Assembly (NCBI GenBank): GCA_964413935.1
Contig: CAYPTY010000028.1
Coordinates: 1 to 20,124 of the forward strand
Reading direction: 5' to 3'
Length of the DNA: 20,124 bases
Source: CAYPTY01 sp964413935
GTDB taxonomy: Bacteria > Bacteroidota > Rhodothermia > Balneolales > Balneolaceae
Numbering within the stretch: position 1 is the stretch's first letter; every line of letters starts with the position of its first letter. The notes below the pieces were generated by a model. The model saw nothing but the letters and a program-made list of their open reading frames with translations, ran no database searches and was not told the origin of the DNA. The translations under genes and the position numbers were made by a program. This document shows positions 13,675-20,124 of the stretch, in pieces.

Positions 13675-16383
13675 TTAAACTTTGGCTTTCTTCAGGTAAT
13701 CCCTGAGCACCGTTTGCAGGATGCCTCCGTTTCGGAAGTAATCCACCTCGACCGGGATGTCGATACGGCACAGCACCTCAAATTCGATGGTGCTTCCATC
13801 CGCTTTGGTGGCTGTTACCTTAACATCCTGACGGGCTTTAAGGTCGTCATCTATATGGATGTCAAAACTTTCCGAACCGTCCAGTCCCAGACTTTCAGCT
13901 GAGTCGCCTTCCTTGAACTGAAGCGGAAGCACACCCATACCCACCAGATTGGACCGGTGAATACGCTCGAAAGATTCCACAATCACGGCACGAATACCCA
14001 GCAGGATTGAACCCTTGGCAGCCCAGTCGCGGGATGAGCCGGTTCCGTATTCCTTGCCACCGATCGCGATCAGCGGGGTATCATTTTGCTTGTACTTCTG
14101 TGAAGCTTCAAACACCGTGGTGATTTCATCTTCAGGGAAGTAATTGGTGAATCCACCTTCTTTGCCCGGTGCCAGTTTGTTCTTGAAACGCACATTGGCA
14201 AAAGTACCTCGGGTCATCACTTTATCGTTGCCCCGCCGCGATCCATATGAGTTAAAGTCTTTGATTTCCACGCCATTCTCCTGCAAAAACTTACCGGCTG
14301 GAGAATCCGGCTTGATGCTTCCGGCCGGTGAAATGTGGTCCGTAGTAATGGAATCACCCACTTTGACCAGTGCTCTGGCGCCTTTGATTGGCTGGATGGG
14401 CTCCGCATCTTCACTCATGCCCACAAAGTAAGGAGGCTCCTGAATGTACGTGGAGTTGTCATCCCACTCAAAGAGATCACCGCCGCTTACAGGAATTTCT
14501 TCCCAGACGGGTGATTCAAAAATATCGGAATACATTTCATTGAAGAGATCGGGCCGGATGGCATTATCCAGTTCGGCTGCAATTTCTTCCGTGGTTGGCC
14601 ACAGTTCTTTCAGGAATACATCATTTCCGTCTTTGTCTTTGCCAATAGGCTCTTTTGACAGGTCGATGTCTACCGTTCCGGCCAGTGCGTAGGCCACTAC
14701 CAGCGGGGGTGAGGCCAGGAAGTTGGCCTTAACATACGGATGGATACGTCCTTCAAAGTTCCGGTTTCCGGAAAGAACACCTGCTGCAACCAGGTCGCCG
14801 GTTTTAATGGCATTTTCAACAGCCTCGGGCAGCGGGCCGGAGTTTCCAATACAGGTGGTACAGCCATAGCCGACCAGGTTAAAGCCCAGCTGATCCAGAT
14901 ATTCGGTAAGCCCTGCTTCTTTCAGATACTCGGTAACCACTCTTGAACCCGGTGCAAGAGAGGTTTTAACATAGGGAGGCACTTTAAGTCCACGTTCAAC
15001 GGCTTTCTTGGCCACAATACCGGCACCCAGCATTACCGATGGGTTGGAAGTGTTGGTACAGCTGGTGATAGCAGCAATTACCACATCTCCATGCTTCATC
15101 TCAATTTCCTGCCCATTTTTGAAAATTCCCTTATTGGCCAGTTTGGACTGATCCAGATTGAAACCCATGGTCTGGTCGTCACTGGTCAGGGAGGCTTCAA
15201 AGGTTTTCTTCATGTTCGTGAGGGTGATTCTGTCCTGCGGACGCTTCGGTCCGGCAAGGGATGTTTCCACATCACCCAGATCCAGCTCCAGCGTGGATGT
15301 GAAGATCGGATCTTTCATATCATCGGTACGGAACAGTCCCTGTGCTTTGGTATAGGCCTCAACCAGTTTTACCTGCTCCTCGGACCGACCGGTTCGCAGC
15401 ATGTAGCGTAGCGACTCATCATCAATGGGGAAGAAGCCCATGGTAGCTCCGTATTCCGGCGACATGTTGGCGATGGTTGCGCGATCCGGCAGACTCATGT
15501 TGCTGATTCCTTCACCATAAAATTCCACGAACTTACCTACCACTCCATGCTTTCTGAGAATCTGGGTAACGGTTAAGGTAAGGTCGGTTGCGGTAACGCC
15601 TTCTCTGAGTTTACCGGTGAGTTTCATTCCAACCACTTCAGGAACCAGCATAAAAATAGGCTGACCCAGCATGGCTGCTTCCGCTTCAATACCGCCCACG
15701 CCCCAGCCCAGAATACCCAGGCCATTGATCATAGTGGTATGAGAATCGGTTCCCACCAGTGTATCGGGATAAGCTGTGGTGCTTCCGTCTTCTTCTTTTC
15801 GGGTGAATACTCCTTTTGCAAGATATTCAAGATTCACCTGATGAACGATCCCTCGTCCCGGAGGTACAACCCGGAAATTATCAAAAGCTTCCTTACCCCA
15901 TTTCAGAAATTCATAGCGCTCACGGTTACGCTCCATTTCTTTTTCAACATTGTACATGAAGGCATATTCCTGCCCGAACATATCGACCTGCACAGAATGG
16001 TCAATAACAAGATCAACGGGTACTTGTGGGTTGATGGAGGTAGGATCACCACCCATTCGCTGCACAGCAGAGCGAAGCGCGGCAAGATCCACAACAGCCG
16101 GAACCCCGGTAAAATCTTGCAGCACTACCCTAGACGGTTTAAATGGAACTTCGCCGGATGGGTTTTTAGCATCATAATTGGCCAGTGCATTGATATCCTC
16201 CTCGGTTACCACATATCCATCGTACTCACGAAGCACTGCTTCCAGCAGTATTTTAACCGAAAAAGGGAGTCGGTCGATTTTGCTGTAACCCAGTTCTTTT
16301 AATTTTGGGAGGCTGTATAGATTAGCTGTTCCACTGCCGGTGTCGAATATTACTCTTGTGTCTTTAAACTTGCTTTCGCTCAT
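13675..16383 (-). CDS. acnA: Aconitate hydratase (AcnA/IRP1 type)
   Basis: Aconitase isomerises citrate and isocitrate through cis-aconitate in the TCA cycle using a 4Fe-4S cluster. From the ATG at 16383 the product is 902 residues. The cluster ligands are C442 in TSCTNTSNPS and C508 and C511 in GYGCTTCIGNSG, matching C435, C501 and C504 of E. coli AcnA. GDSITTDHISPAGSI and KEYGTGSSRDWAAKG in the swivelling C-terminal domain complete the signature. I chose this start because family members begin about 10-15 residues before the DTGSGTANLYSLPKL segment. An in-frame TTG at 16452, preceded by AGGAG, would add 23 residues, and an ATG at 16437 would add 18; see findings. The gene is convergent with the polyketide set and divergent from rplM. 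Confidence 0.93.
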   Translation of the reverse strand: MSESKFKDTRVIFDTGSGTANLYSLPKLKELGYSKIDRLPFSVKILLEAVLREYDGYVVTEEDINALANYDAKNPSGEVPFKPSRVVLQDFTGVPAVVDLAALRSAVQRMGGDPTSINPQVPVDLVIDHSVQVDMFGQEYAFMYNVEKEMERNRERYEFLKWGKEAFDNFRVVPPGRGIVHQVNLEYLAKGVFTRKEEDGSTTAYPDTLVGTDSHTTMINGLGILGWGVGGIEAEAAMLGQPIFMLVPEVVGMKLTGKLREGVTATDLTLTVTQILRKHGVVGKFVEFYGEGISNMSLPDRATIANMSPEYGATMGFFPIDDESLRYMLRTGRSEEQVKLVEAYTKAQGLFRTDDMKDPIFTSTLELDLGDVETSLAGPKRPQDRITLTNMKKTFEASLTSDDQTMGFNLDQSKLANKGIFKNGQEIEMKHGDVVIAAITSCTNTSNPSVMLGAGIVAKKAVERGLKVPPYVKTSLAPGSRVVTEYLKEAGLTEYLDQLGFNLVGYGCTTCIGNSGPLPEAVENAIKTGDLVAAGVLSGNRNFEGRIHPYVKANFLASPPLVVAYALAGTVDIDLSKEPIGKDKDGNDVFLKELWPTTEEIAAELDNAIRPDLFNEMYSDIFESPVWEEIPVSGGDLFEWDDNSTYIQEPPYFVGMSEDAEPIQPIKGARALVKVGDSITTDHISPAGSIKPDSPAGKFLQENGVEIKDFNSYGSRRGNDKVMTRGTFANVRFKNKLAPGKEGGFTNYFPEDEITTVFEASQKYKQNDTPLIAIGGKEYGTGSSRDWAAKGSILLGIRAVIVESFERIHRSNLVGMGVLPLQFKEGDSAESLGLDGSESFDIHIDDDLKARQDVKVTATKADGSTIEFEVLCRIDIPVEVDYFRNGGILQTVLRDYLKKAKV

Positions 16384-16493
16384 ATCAGTAATTTCATTAG
16401 TGTTGAAGCGGGCCTTGAAAATAATATTTTTATGCATCTCTTTCTGTAACAATTTGAGGCTCCTGAACAGTCCGCATACCTATCTGTGGAGCT

Positions 16494-16522
16494 ATTATTC
16501 CCGCTTTGGGTTTTAAAAACAA
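16494..16522 (-). promoter_or_regulatory. acnA: Candidate acnA promoter
   Basis: On the minus strand TTGTTT (16517-16522) is followed after 17 bases by AATAAT (16494-16499), five of six matches to TATAAT. Predicted start near 16487. It overlaps no coding sequence and lies back to back with the rplM promoter. Confidence 0.35.
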
Positions 16523-16534
16523 ATAACTTTCGGA

Positions 16535-16565
16535 TTGATAAACAAGATTATTCCCCATATCTTTG
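16535..16565 (+). promoter_or_regulatory. rplM: Candidate rplM-rpsI promoter
   Basis: TTGATA (16535-16540), a 17-base spacer, then TATCTTTG (16558-16565), which is both a plausible -10 and an exact match to the Bacteroidota TAnnTTTG element. Predicted start near 16570 leaves a leader of about 30 bases before the GTG of rplM. Confidence 0.55.
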
Positions 16566-16575
16566 TCGACTTTCC

Positions 16576-16614
16576 ATGAAAGCAACTAAAGAGAATAACA
16601 GTGGATACCATTAG
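16576..16614 (+). other. Possible 12-codon upstream ORF overlapping the rplM start
   Basis: An ATG at 16576 opens a 12-codon frame (MKATKENNSGYH) ending TAG at 16612-16614. It is out of frame with rplM and overlaps its first 14 bases. It would be the only ATG in the predicted rplM leader. There is no Shine-Dalgarno before it, so translation is unproven and it may be chance. Confidence 0.2.
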
Positions 16615-17044
16615 CTATAAAACATTTTCCGCCAAACCTGATGACGTTAATAAGAAATGGGTTCTTATTGATGCAGAGGATATCCCCCTGGGAAGACTGG
16701 CATCAGCCACGGCGACCATTCTGAGAGGCAAAAACAAGCCCGAGTTCACACCACACATGGACACCGGAGACAATGTAGTCATCATTAATGCCGAGAAAGT
16801 TAAGCTCACTGGCAAGAAAATGACTGACAAAATGTATTTCCATCATACCGGCTATCCGGGTGGAGAGAGATTTACCAGCGCCGAAGAAGCTCTGAAAAAA
16901 GATCCTACTTTTCTGGTTCGCAATGCAGTGAAAGGTATGCTTCCAAAAAACAGACTCGGCCGCAAACTCATGACCAATGTTCGCATCTATGCAGGACCGG
17001 TTCACGAGCAAACAGCACAGAATCCTGAAAAGATTGACATTTAA
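16601..17044 (+). CDS. rplM: 50S ribosomal protein L13
   Basis: L13 (uL13) is a 50S subunit assembly protein. The 147-residue product shows the Bacteroidota-type N-terminus MDTISYKTFSA, then the conserved VLIDAEDIPLGRLAS (22-36), LRGKNKPEFTPHMDTGD (42-58) and VVIINAEKVKLTGKK (59-73), with GMLPKNRLGRK near 114-124. The start is GTG at 16601: there is no in-frame ATG upstream before a stop at 16577, and the N-terminus aligns with what is expected of this group. AAAGAG lies about 7 bases upstream and could serve as a weak ribosome-binding site. rpsI follows after 16 bases, the usual L13-S9 operon. Confidence 0.98.
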   Translation: MDTISYKTFSAKPDDVNKKWVLIDAEDIPLGRLASATATILRGKNKPEFTPHMDTGDNVVIINAEKVKLTGKKMTDKMYFHHTGYPGGERFTSAEEALKKDPTFLVRNAVKGMLPKNRLGRKLMTNVRIYAGPVHEQTAQNPEKIDI

Positions 17045-17060
17045 TCCTGTTCGATAACAC

Positions 17061-17447
17061 ATGTCTCAAGCCAATTACATCGGAAGAAGAAAAACATCAA
17101 CTGCCAGATTATACATTAAGCCGGGCAAAGGCGAGTTCCTGGTAAACAAGCGTCCGCTTGAGGAATACTTTCCAACCAAATCCCGTCAGAATGTGGTAAC
17201 TCTGCCACTTCGTCTTACTGAGCAGCTGACCAAATTTGACATCAAGGTAACCGTATCCGGTGGTGGTATGACCGGACAAGCTGGTGCCGTACAGCATGCC
17301 CTGTCCAGAGCAATTGATGATCTTGATCCTGAAACACATGGTATCCTGAAAGAAAACGGGTTGCTGACCCGTGACGACCGTATGGTAGAACGTAAGAAAT
17401 ACGGTCAGCCAAAAGCGCGCAAGAAGTTCCAGTTCTCCAAGCGCTGA
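17061..17447 (+). CDS. rpsI: 30S ribosomal protein S9
   Basis: S9 (uS9) sits in the head of the 30S subunit, with its C-terminal tail reaching the P-site tRNA. The 128-residue product has the N-terminal GRRKTSTARLYIKPG (8-22), the central VSGGGMTGQAGAVQHALSRA (65-84), and the C-terminal RDDRMVERKKYGQPKARKKFQFSKR ending in the conserved basic FSKR. The length is normal. It is 16 bases behind rplM and presumably cotranscribed. The next 115 bases, to rpsB, contain a structured leader and not a typical terminator, since no T-run follows the hairpin. Confidence 0.98.
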   Translation: MSQANYIGRRKTSTARLYIKPGKGEFLVNKRPLEEYFPTKSRQNVVTLPLRLTEQLTKFDIKVTVSGGGMTGQAGAVQHALSRAIDDLDPETHGILKENGLLTRDDRMVERKKYGQPKARKKFQFSKR

Positions 17448-17483
17448 TATTTTACACGAAATTTAATCACACATACATCGCGA

Positions 17484-17523
17484 TGGTCTTCAGGGTGTCA
17501 CGTCCTGCGTGATTTGAGGACCA
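17484..17523 (+). promoter_or_regulatory. Two-stem RNA hairpin in the rpsB leader, candidate autoregulatory element
   Basis: The outer stem TGGTCTTC (17484-17491) pairs with GAGGACCA (17516-17523) over 8 bp including one G-U. The inner stem TCACG (17498-17502) pairs with CGTGA (17508-17512) around loop TCCTG. The two are joined by an asymmetric internal loop of AGGGTG and TTT. No T-run follows, so it is not an intrinsic terminator. It ends 39 bases before the rpsB ATG. The placement suits a ribosomal-protein leader, where S2 would repress its own operon. A weak promoter TTTACA-17-TACATC (17451-17479) would start transcription at the foot of the hairpin. Confidence 0.55.
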
Positions 17524-17562
17524 GCTGACCGTTGTAGAGGAATAACCAAACAAAACACACCT

Positions 17563-18453
17563 ATGCCACAAGTAGCATCAATCGAAGACTTATTGAAGTC
17601 TGGTGCCCATTTCGGTCACCTAACCCGCCGCTGGAATCCCAAGATGAAAGAATTCATCTTTATGCAACGTAACGGGATTCACATCATTGACCTTAAGAAA
17701 ACCCAGAAATACCTCGAGGAAGCTCTTGATGAAATTCAGAAGCTTGCCCGCGCCGGTAAGACTATTCTTTTTGTAGGAACCAAGAAGCAGTCACAGGAAA
17801 TTATCCGCACTGAGGCTATGAGAGCCGGTATGCCTTATGTGACCCACCGCTGGCTGGGTGGTATGCTCACTAACTTCTCTACCGTGCGTAAGAGTATCGG
17901 CAGAATGGAAGAAATCGAGCGTATGAAAACCGAAGGTACCATCAAAGAGCTGACCAAGAAGGAAGGCCTGATGCTGGACCGTGAACAAAGCAAACTGGCT
18001 GACACATTGGGTGGTATCTCAAATATGACCCGCCTGCCCGGTGCCATTTTTGTGGTCGACACCATGAAAGAACACCTTGCGGTAAATGAAGCTATTAAAC
18101 TTCATATCCCGATCATTGCAATGGTGGATACCAACAGTGATCCGGATATTCCCGATTACATCATTCCCTGTAATGATGATTCCGCCCGTACCATTGAATT
18201 GATTGCCGGCCAGGTTGCTGATGCCATTATTGAAGGTTCAGCTGAGCGTGAAGCTCAGGTAGAGGAAGACCTTATGAATCAGGCTACCGAAGAAATGGCG
18301 GCAAACGAAGGCGGAGATGATGCTGAAGTAGCGGCAAAGCCAAAACTCAGATCAAGAAGAAAGAAGGCAGCGGCCAACAAAGACGCAAAGAAAGATAACG
18401 AGCCGACGCTGGAACCCAAAGATGAAGCAACTTCAGCTGAAGAAGAAGAATAA
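17563..18453 (+). CDS. rpsB: 30S ribosomal protein S2
   Basis: S2 (uS2) binds the 30S back near protein bS1 and 16S helix 26. The core carries LLKSGAHFGHLTRRWNPKMK (9-28), QRNGIHIIDLKKT (34-46), FVGTKKQ (69-75), THRWLGGMLTNF (93-104), and PGAIFVVDT followed by IPIIAMVDTNSDPDIPDYIIPCND. At 296 residues it is longer than E. coli S2 (241). The extra 60 or so residues form a charged, low-complexity tail with an acidic part, a lysine/arginine cluster (LRSRRKKAAANKDAKK) and an acidic end EEEE. There is no Shine-Dalgarno sequence close to the ATG; the nearest purine run, AGAGGAAT, is about 20 bases upstream. tsf follows after 45 AT-rich bases. Confidence 0.98.
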   Translation: MPQVASIEDLLKSGAHFGHLTRRWNPKMKEFIFMQRNGIHIIDLKKTQKYLEEALDEIQKLARAGKTILFVGTKKQSQEIIRTEAMRAGMPYVTHRWLGGMLTNFSTVRKSIGRMEEIERMKTEGTIKELTKKEGLMLDREQSKLADTLGGISNMTRLPGAIFVVDTMKEHLAVNEAIKLHIPIIAMVDTNSDPDIPDYIIPCNDDSARTIELIAGQVADAIIEGSAEREAQVEEDLMNQATEEMAANEGGDDAEVAAKPKLRSRRKKAAANKDAKKDNEPTLEPKDEATSAEEEE

Positions 18454-18498
18454 GTATTTAATAACCACCAATTACCAAATCTAAATATTCATCAGAAA

Positions 18499-19332
18499 AT
18501 GAGCATTTCCGCTGCAGATGTAAAAAAACTACGTGACATGACCGGTGCCGGCATGATGGATTCCAAAAAGGCCCTTACCGAGGCTGAAGGCGATTTCGAC
18601 AAAGCCGTTGAGATCCTCAGAAAAAAGGGACAGAAAGTATCTGAGAAGAGAGCAGATCGTGATGCGAATCAGGGTCTGATCCTTACGCACATCAGCGACG
18701 ATGGAAAATCAGCCGCAGCTATTGAAATCAACTGTGAAACTGATTTCGTTGCCCGCAACGAGGATTTCCAGGCCAAAGCAAATGCCTTTCTGACTGCTGC
18801 TTTCGATAACAAAGCCTCAGATCTTGATAGTCTGAAAGCACTTGAAGTGGATGGCCTAACAATAGGCAGTCACCTTGAAGATATGGTTGGTACCATTGGT
18901 GAGAAAATTGAGATCAGCCGTGTTCTTTATGAAGAAACGGATGGTGCTTTTATTTCATACATCCACCCTGGAAACCAGTTGGGTGTAATTGTGGAATTCG
19001 AGGATGCCGTTGATTCTGCTGATTCCGGTAAAGATGTTGCCATGCAGATTGCTGCGATGAATCCGATTGCCGTTAACCGTGATGGCGTTGATGCCAGCCT
19101 CATTGAAAAAGAACTGGAAATCGCCAAAGAGCAATTACTGAACGAGGGTAAGCCGGAACATATCGCTGAACAGGCTGCCAAAGGTAAACTCAGAAGGTTT
19201 TACGAAGAGCGTGTACTGCTCGAGCAGAAGTTCGTAAAAGACAACGGGCTTTCAGTTCAGGACTTCCTGAAACAAAACGACATCCCGCTGGTGAAAAACT
19301 TCTACCGACTGCAACTCGGGGAAAACAGCTAA
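18499..19332 (+). CDS. tsf: Elongation factor Ts
   Basis: EF-Ts is the guanine-nucleotide exchange factor that regenerates EF-Tu-GTP. The 277-residue product has the N-terminal UBA-like module with VKKLRDMTGAGMMDSKKAL (8-26) and VEILRKKG (37-44), and the core motif CETDFVARNEDF (79-90) that inserts into EF-Tu. A second region with ISYIHPGNQLGVIVEF follows, and the C-terminal module ends RFYEERVLLEQKFVKD. Length is normal. It is cotranscribed with rpsB as in most bacteria. A strong intrinsic terminator begins 18 bases after the stop, separating it from pyrH. Confidence 0.98.
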   Translation: MSISAADVKKLRDMTGAGMMDSKKALTEAEGDFDKAVEILRKKGQKVSEKRADRDANQGLILTHISDDGKSAAAIEINCETDFVARNEDFQAKANAFLTAAFDNKASDLDSLKALEVDGLTIGSHLEDMVGTIGEKIEISRVLYEETDGAFISYIHPGNQLGVIVEFEDAVDSADSGKDVAMQIAAMNPIAVNRDGVDASLIEKELEIAKEQLLNEGKPEHIAEQAAKGKLRRFYEERVLLEQKFVKDNGLSVQDFLKQNDIPLVKNFYRLQLGENS

Positions 19333-19350
19333 GCATTTTTCATTTGCATT

Positions 19351-19379
19351 AAGGCTACCAAAATGGTAGCCTTTTTTTT
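19351..19379 (+). terminator. Intrinsic terminator after tsf
   Basis: AAGGCTACC, loop AAAAT, GGTAGCCTT form a 9-bp perfect stem that runs into a T-tract through 19379. It lies 18 bases after the tsf stop and 26 bases before the pyrH start, so pyrH needs read-through or its own promoter. Confidence 0.9.
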
Positions 19380-19405
19380 GTCCATTAACTTCGAATCGCA
19401 CATCA

Positions 19406-20122
19406 TTGGAAAAAAAATATAATCGCATTCTGCTCAAGCTCAGCGGAGAAGCGTTACTGGGTAATCAAGGACACGGTATAGACGGAGACATTCTGAGCCA
19501 GTATTCACAGGAGGTAAAAGCGGTTCAGCAGATGGGAGCGGAGGTTTCCATCGTGATTGGCGGAGGTAATATCTTCAGAGGCGTGAAAGGCGCCACGGAA
19601 GGTATGGACCGTGTGCAGGCCGATTATATGGGTATGCTGGCCACCATGATCAATTCCATTGCCCTGCAGGATGCTTTGGAGCGTATCGGACTGGAAACAC
19701 GCCTGATGAGCGCCATCCGCATGGAAGAAATAGCGGAACCCTATATCCGCCGGCGCGCCATTCGCCACCTGGAAAAAGGCCGGATAGTCATCTTCGGAGC
19801 CGGAACCGGAAATCCCTATTTCACGACCGATACCGCGGCATCGCTGCGTGCCATTGAAATTGAGGCGGATGTTATCCTGAAAGGTACCCGCGTAGACGGT
19901 ATCTATGATGATGATCCGGAGAAAAACCCGAATGCTGAGAAGTTCGATACCATCACCGGAGATGAAGTGCTGAAGCGCCGTTTGAATGTGATGGATCTCA
20001 CCGCCTTCACCCTCTGCCGGGATAATGAAATTCCCATCATCGTATTTGATATGAATGAGCCCGGCAATCTGTCAAAGGTAGTGGCCGCTGAAGAAGCCGT
20101 GGGCACTACCGTGACCTGGTGA
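19406..20122 (+). CDS. pyrH: UMP kinase
   Basis: PyrH phosphorylates UMP to UDP with ATP as a hexamer of the amino-acid-kinase fold, and is usually activated by GTP and inhibited by UTP. The 238-residue product is complete and of normal length. It shows LLKLSGEAL (9-17), VIGGGNIFRG (50-59), ADYMGMLATMINSIALQDAL (72-91), GAGTGNPYFTTDTAASLRA (131-149) and VILKGTRVDGIYDDDP (156-171). The start codon is TTG at 19406. The upstream frame holds no ATG before a terminator, and the LLKLSGEAL segment falls where it should. No Shine-Dalgarno is visible. A frr gene would be expected just beyond the window end. Confidence 0.96.
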   Translation: MEKKYNRILLKLSGEALLGNQGHGIDGDILSQYSQEVKAVQQMGAEVSIVIGGGNIFRGVKGATEGMDRVQADYMGMLATMINSIALQDALERIGLETRLMSAIRMEEIAEPYIRRRAIRHLEKGRIVIFGAGTGNPYFTTDTAASLRAIEIEADVILKGTRVDGIYDDDPEKNPNAEKFDTITGDEVLKRRLNVMDLTAFTLCRDNEIPIIVFDMNEPGNLSKVVAAEEAVGTTVTW

Positions 20123-20124
20123 TT

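Noticed and set aside
15739..16302. 187-codon open frame antisense to acnA
   Set aside because: Opposite a well-conserved aconitase segment; composition is low in recognisable motifs and it has no start context or partner gene.
17484..17523. Reading the rpsB leader hairpin as an intrinsic terminator of rplM-rpsI
   Set aside because: No T-tract follows the stem; the sequence after it is AGCTGACCGTTG.
1..20124. Search for mobile elements, CRISPR, defence or phage genes
   Set aside because: No transposase, integrase, terminal repeats, spaced direct repeats, nuclease or toxin-antitoxin pairs were seen; all long frames are explained by ordinary chromosomal genes.

Overview
The window looks like chromosomal core sequence from a bacterium of the Bacteroidota/Rhodothermota/Balneolota group, most plausibly Balneolota-like. 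This is an inference from four things: the L13 N-terminus (MDTISYKTFSA) is of the Bacteroidota-type form; most genes lack a good Shine-Dalgarno sequence; the readable promoters have a TA-Y-YTT -10 element resembling the Bacteroidota TAnnTTTG element; and the gene content matches (rplM-rpsI-rpsB-tsf-pyrH, very large NtrY-like kinase, type III PKS). I see no insertion sequence, phage gene, CRISPR array, integrase or defence system.

Layout. (1) 1-3057, minus strand: queA, ispD, ispF and a DedA-family gene are packed with gaps of 0 to 5 bases or overlaps. They run toward tRNA-Thr(UGU), which has its own promoter, and the 5' end of a second tRNA, probably tRNA-Tyr, cut by the window edge. The tRNA pair recalls the widespread thrU-tyrU-glyT-thrT-tuf cluster. 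(2) 3252-13644, plus strand: a small secreted protein of unknown function, a membrane-anchored LytR_C-domain protein, rsfS, a 2-hydroxyacid dehydrogenase, a 1204-residue NtrY-like histidine kinase and a NorM-like MATE transporter, then a three-gene biosynthetic set (type III polyketide synthase, SAM methyltransferase, FAD monooxygenase). No internal terminator is visible, and the run ends in a strong bidirectional terminator. (3) 13675-16383, minus strand: aconitase acnA, convergent with the PKS set and divergent from the ribosomal genes. (4) 16601-20122, plus strand: rplM, rpsI, a structured leader, rpsB, tsf, a terminator and pyrH.

How the genes work together. IspD and IspF are two enzymes of the MEP isoprenoid pathway. 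QueA acts in queuosine tRNA modification, and RsfS, L13, S9, S2 and EF-Ts serve translation. The PKS-methyltransferase-monooxygenase trio has the gene classes and order of the Streptomyces griseus srsABC phenolic-lipid operon, so it may make a methylated, hydroxylated alkyl-resorcinol, -pyrone or -quinone membrane lipid. The preceding MATE pump and histidine kinase may be transcribed with it.

The items most worth a second look are the PKS trio, a well-formed two-stem RNA leader in front of rpsB, a perfect 8+8 palindrome just before the unknown secreted protein, the LytR_C domain without its catalytic partner beside rsfS, and the kinase with three predicted extracytoplasmic regions. Everything here is read from sequence by eye; no database search was possible.
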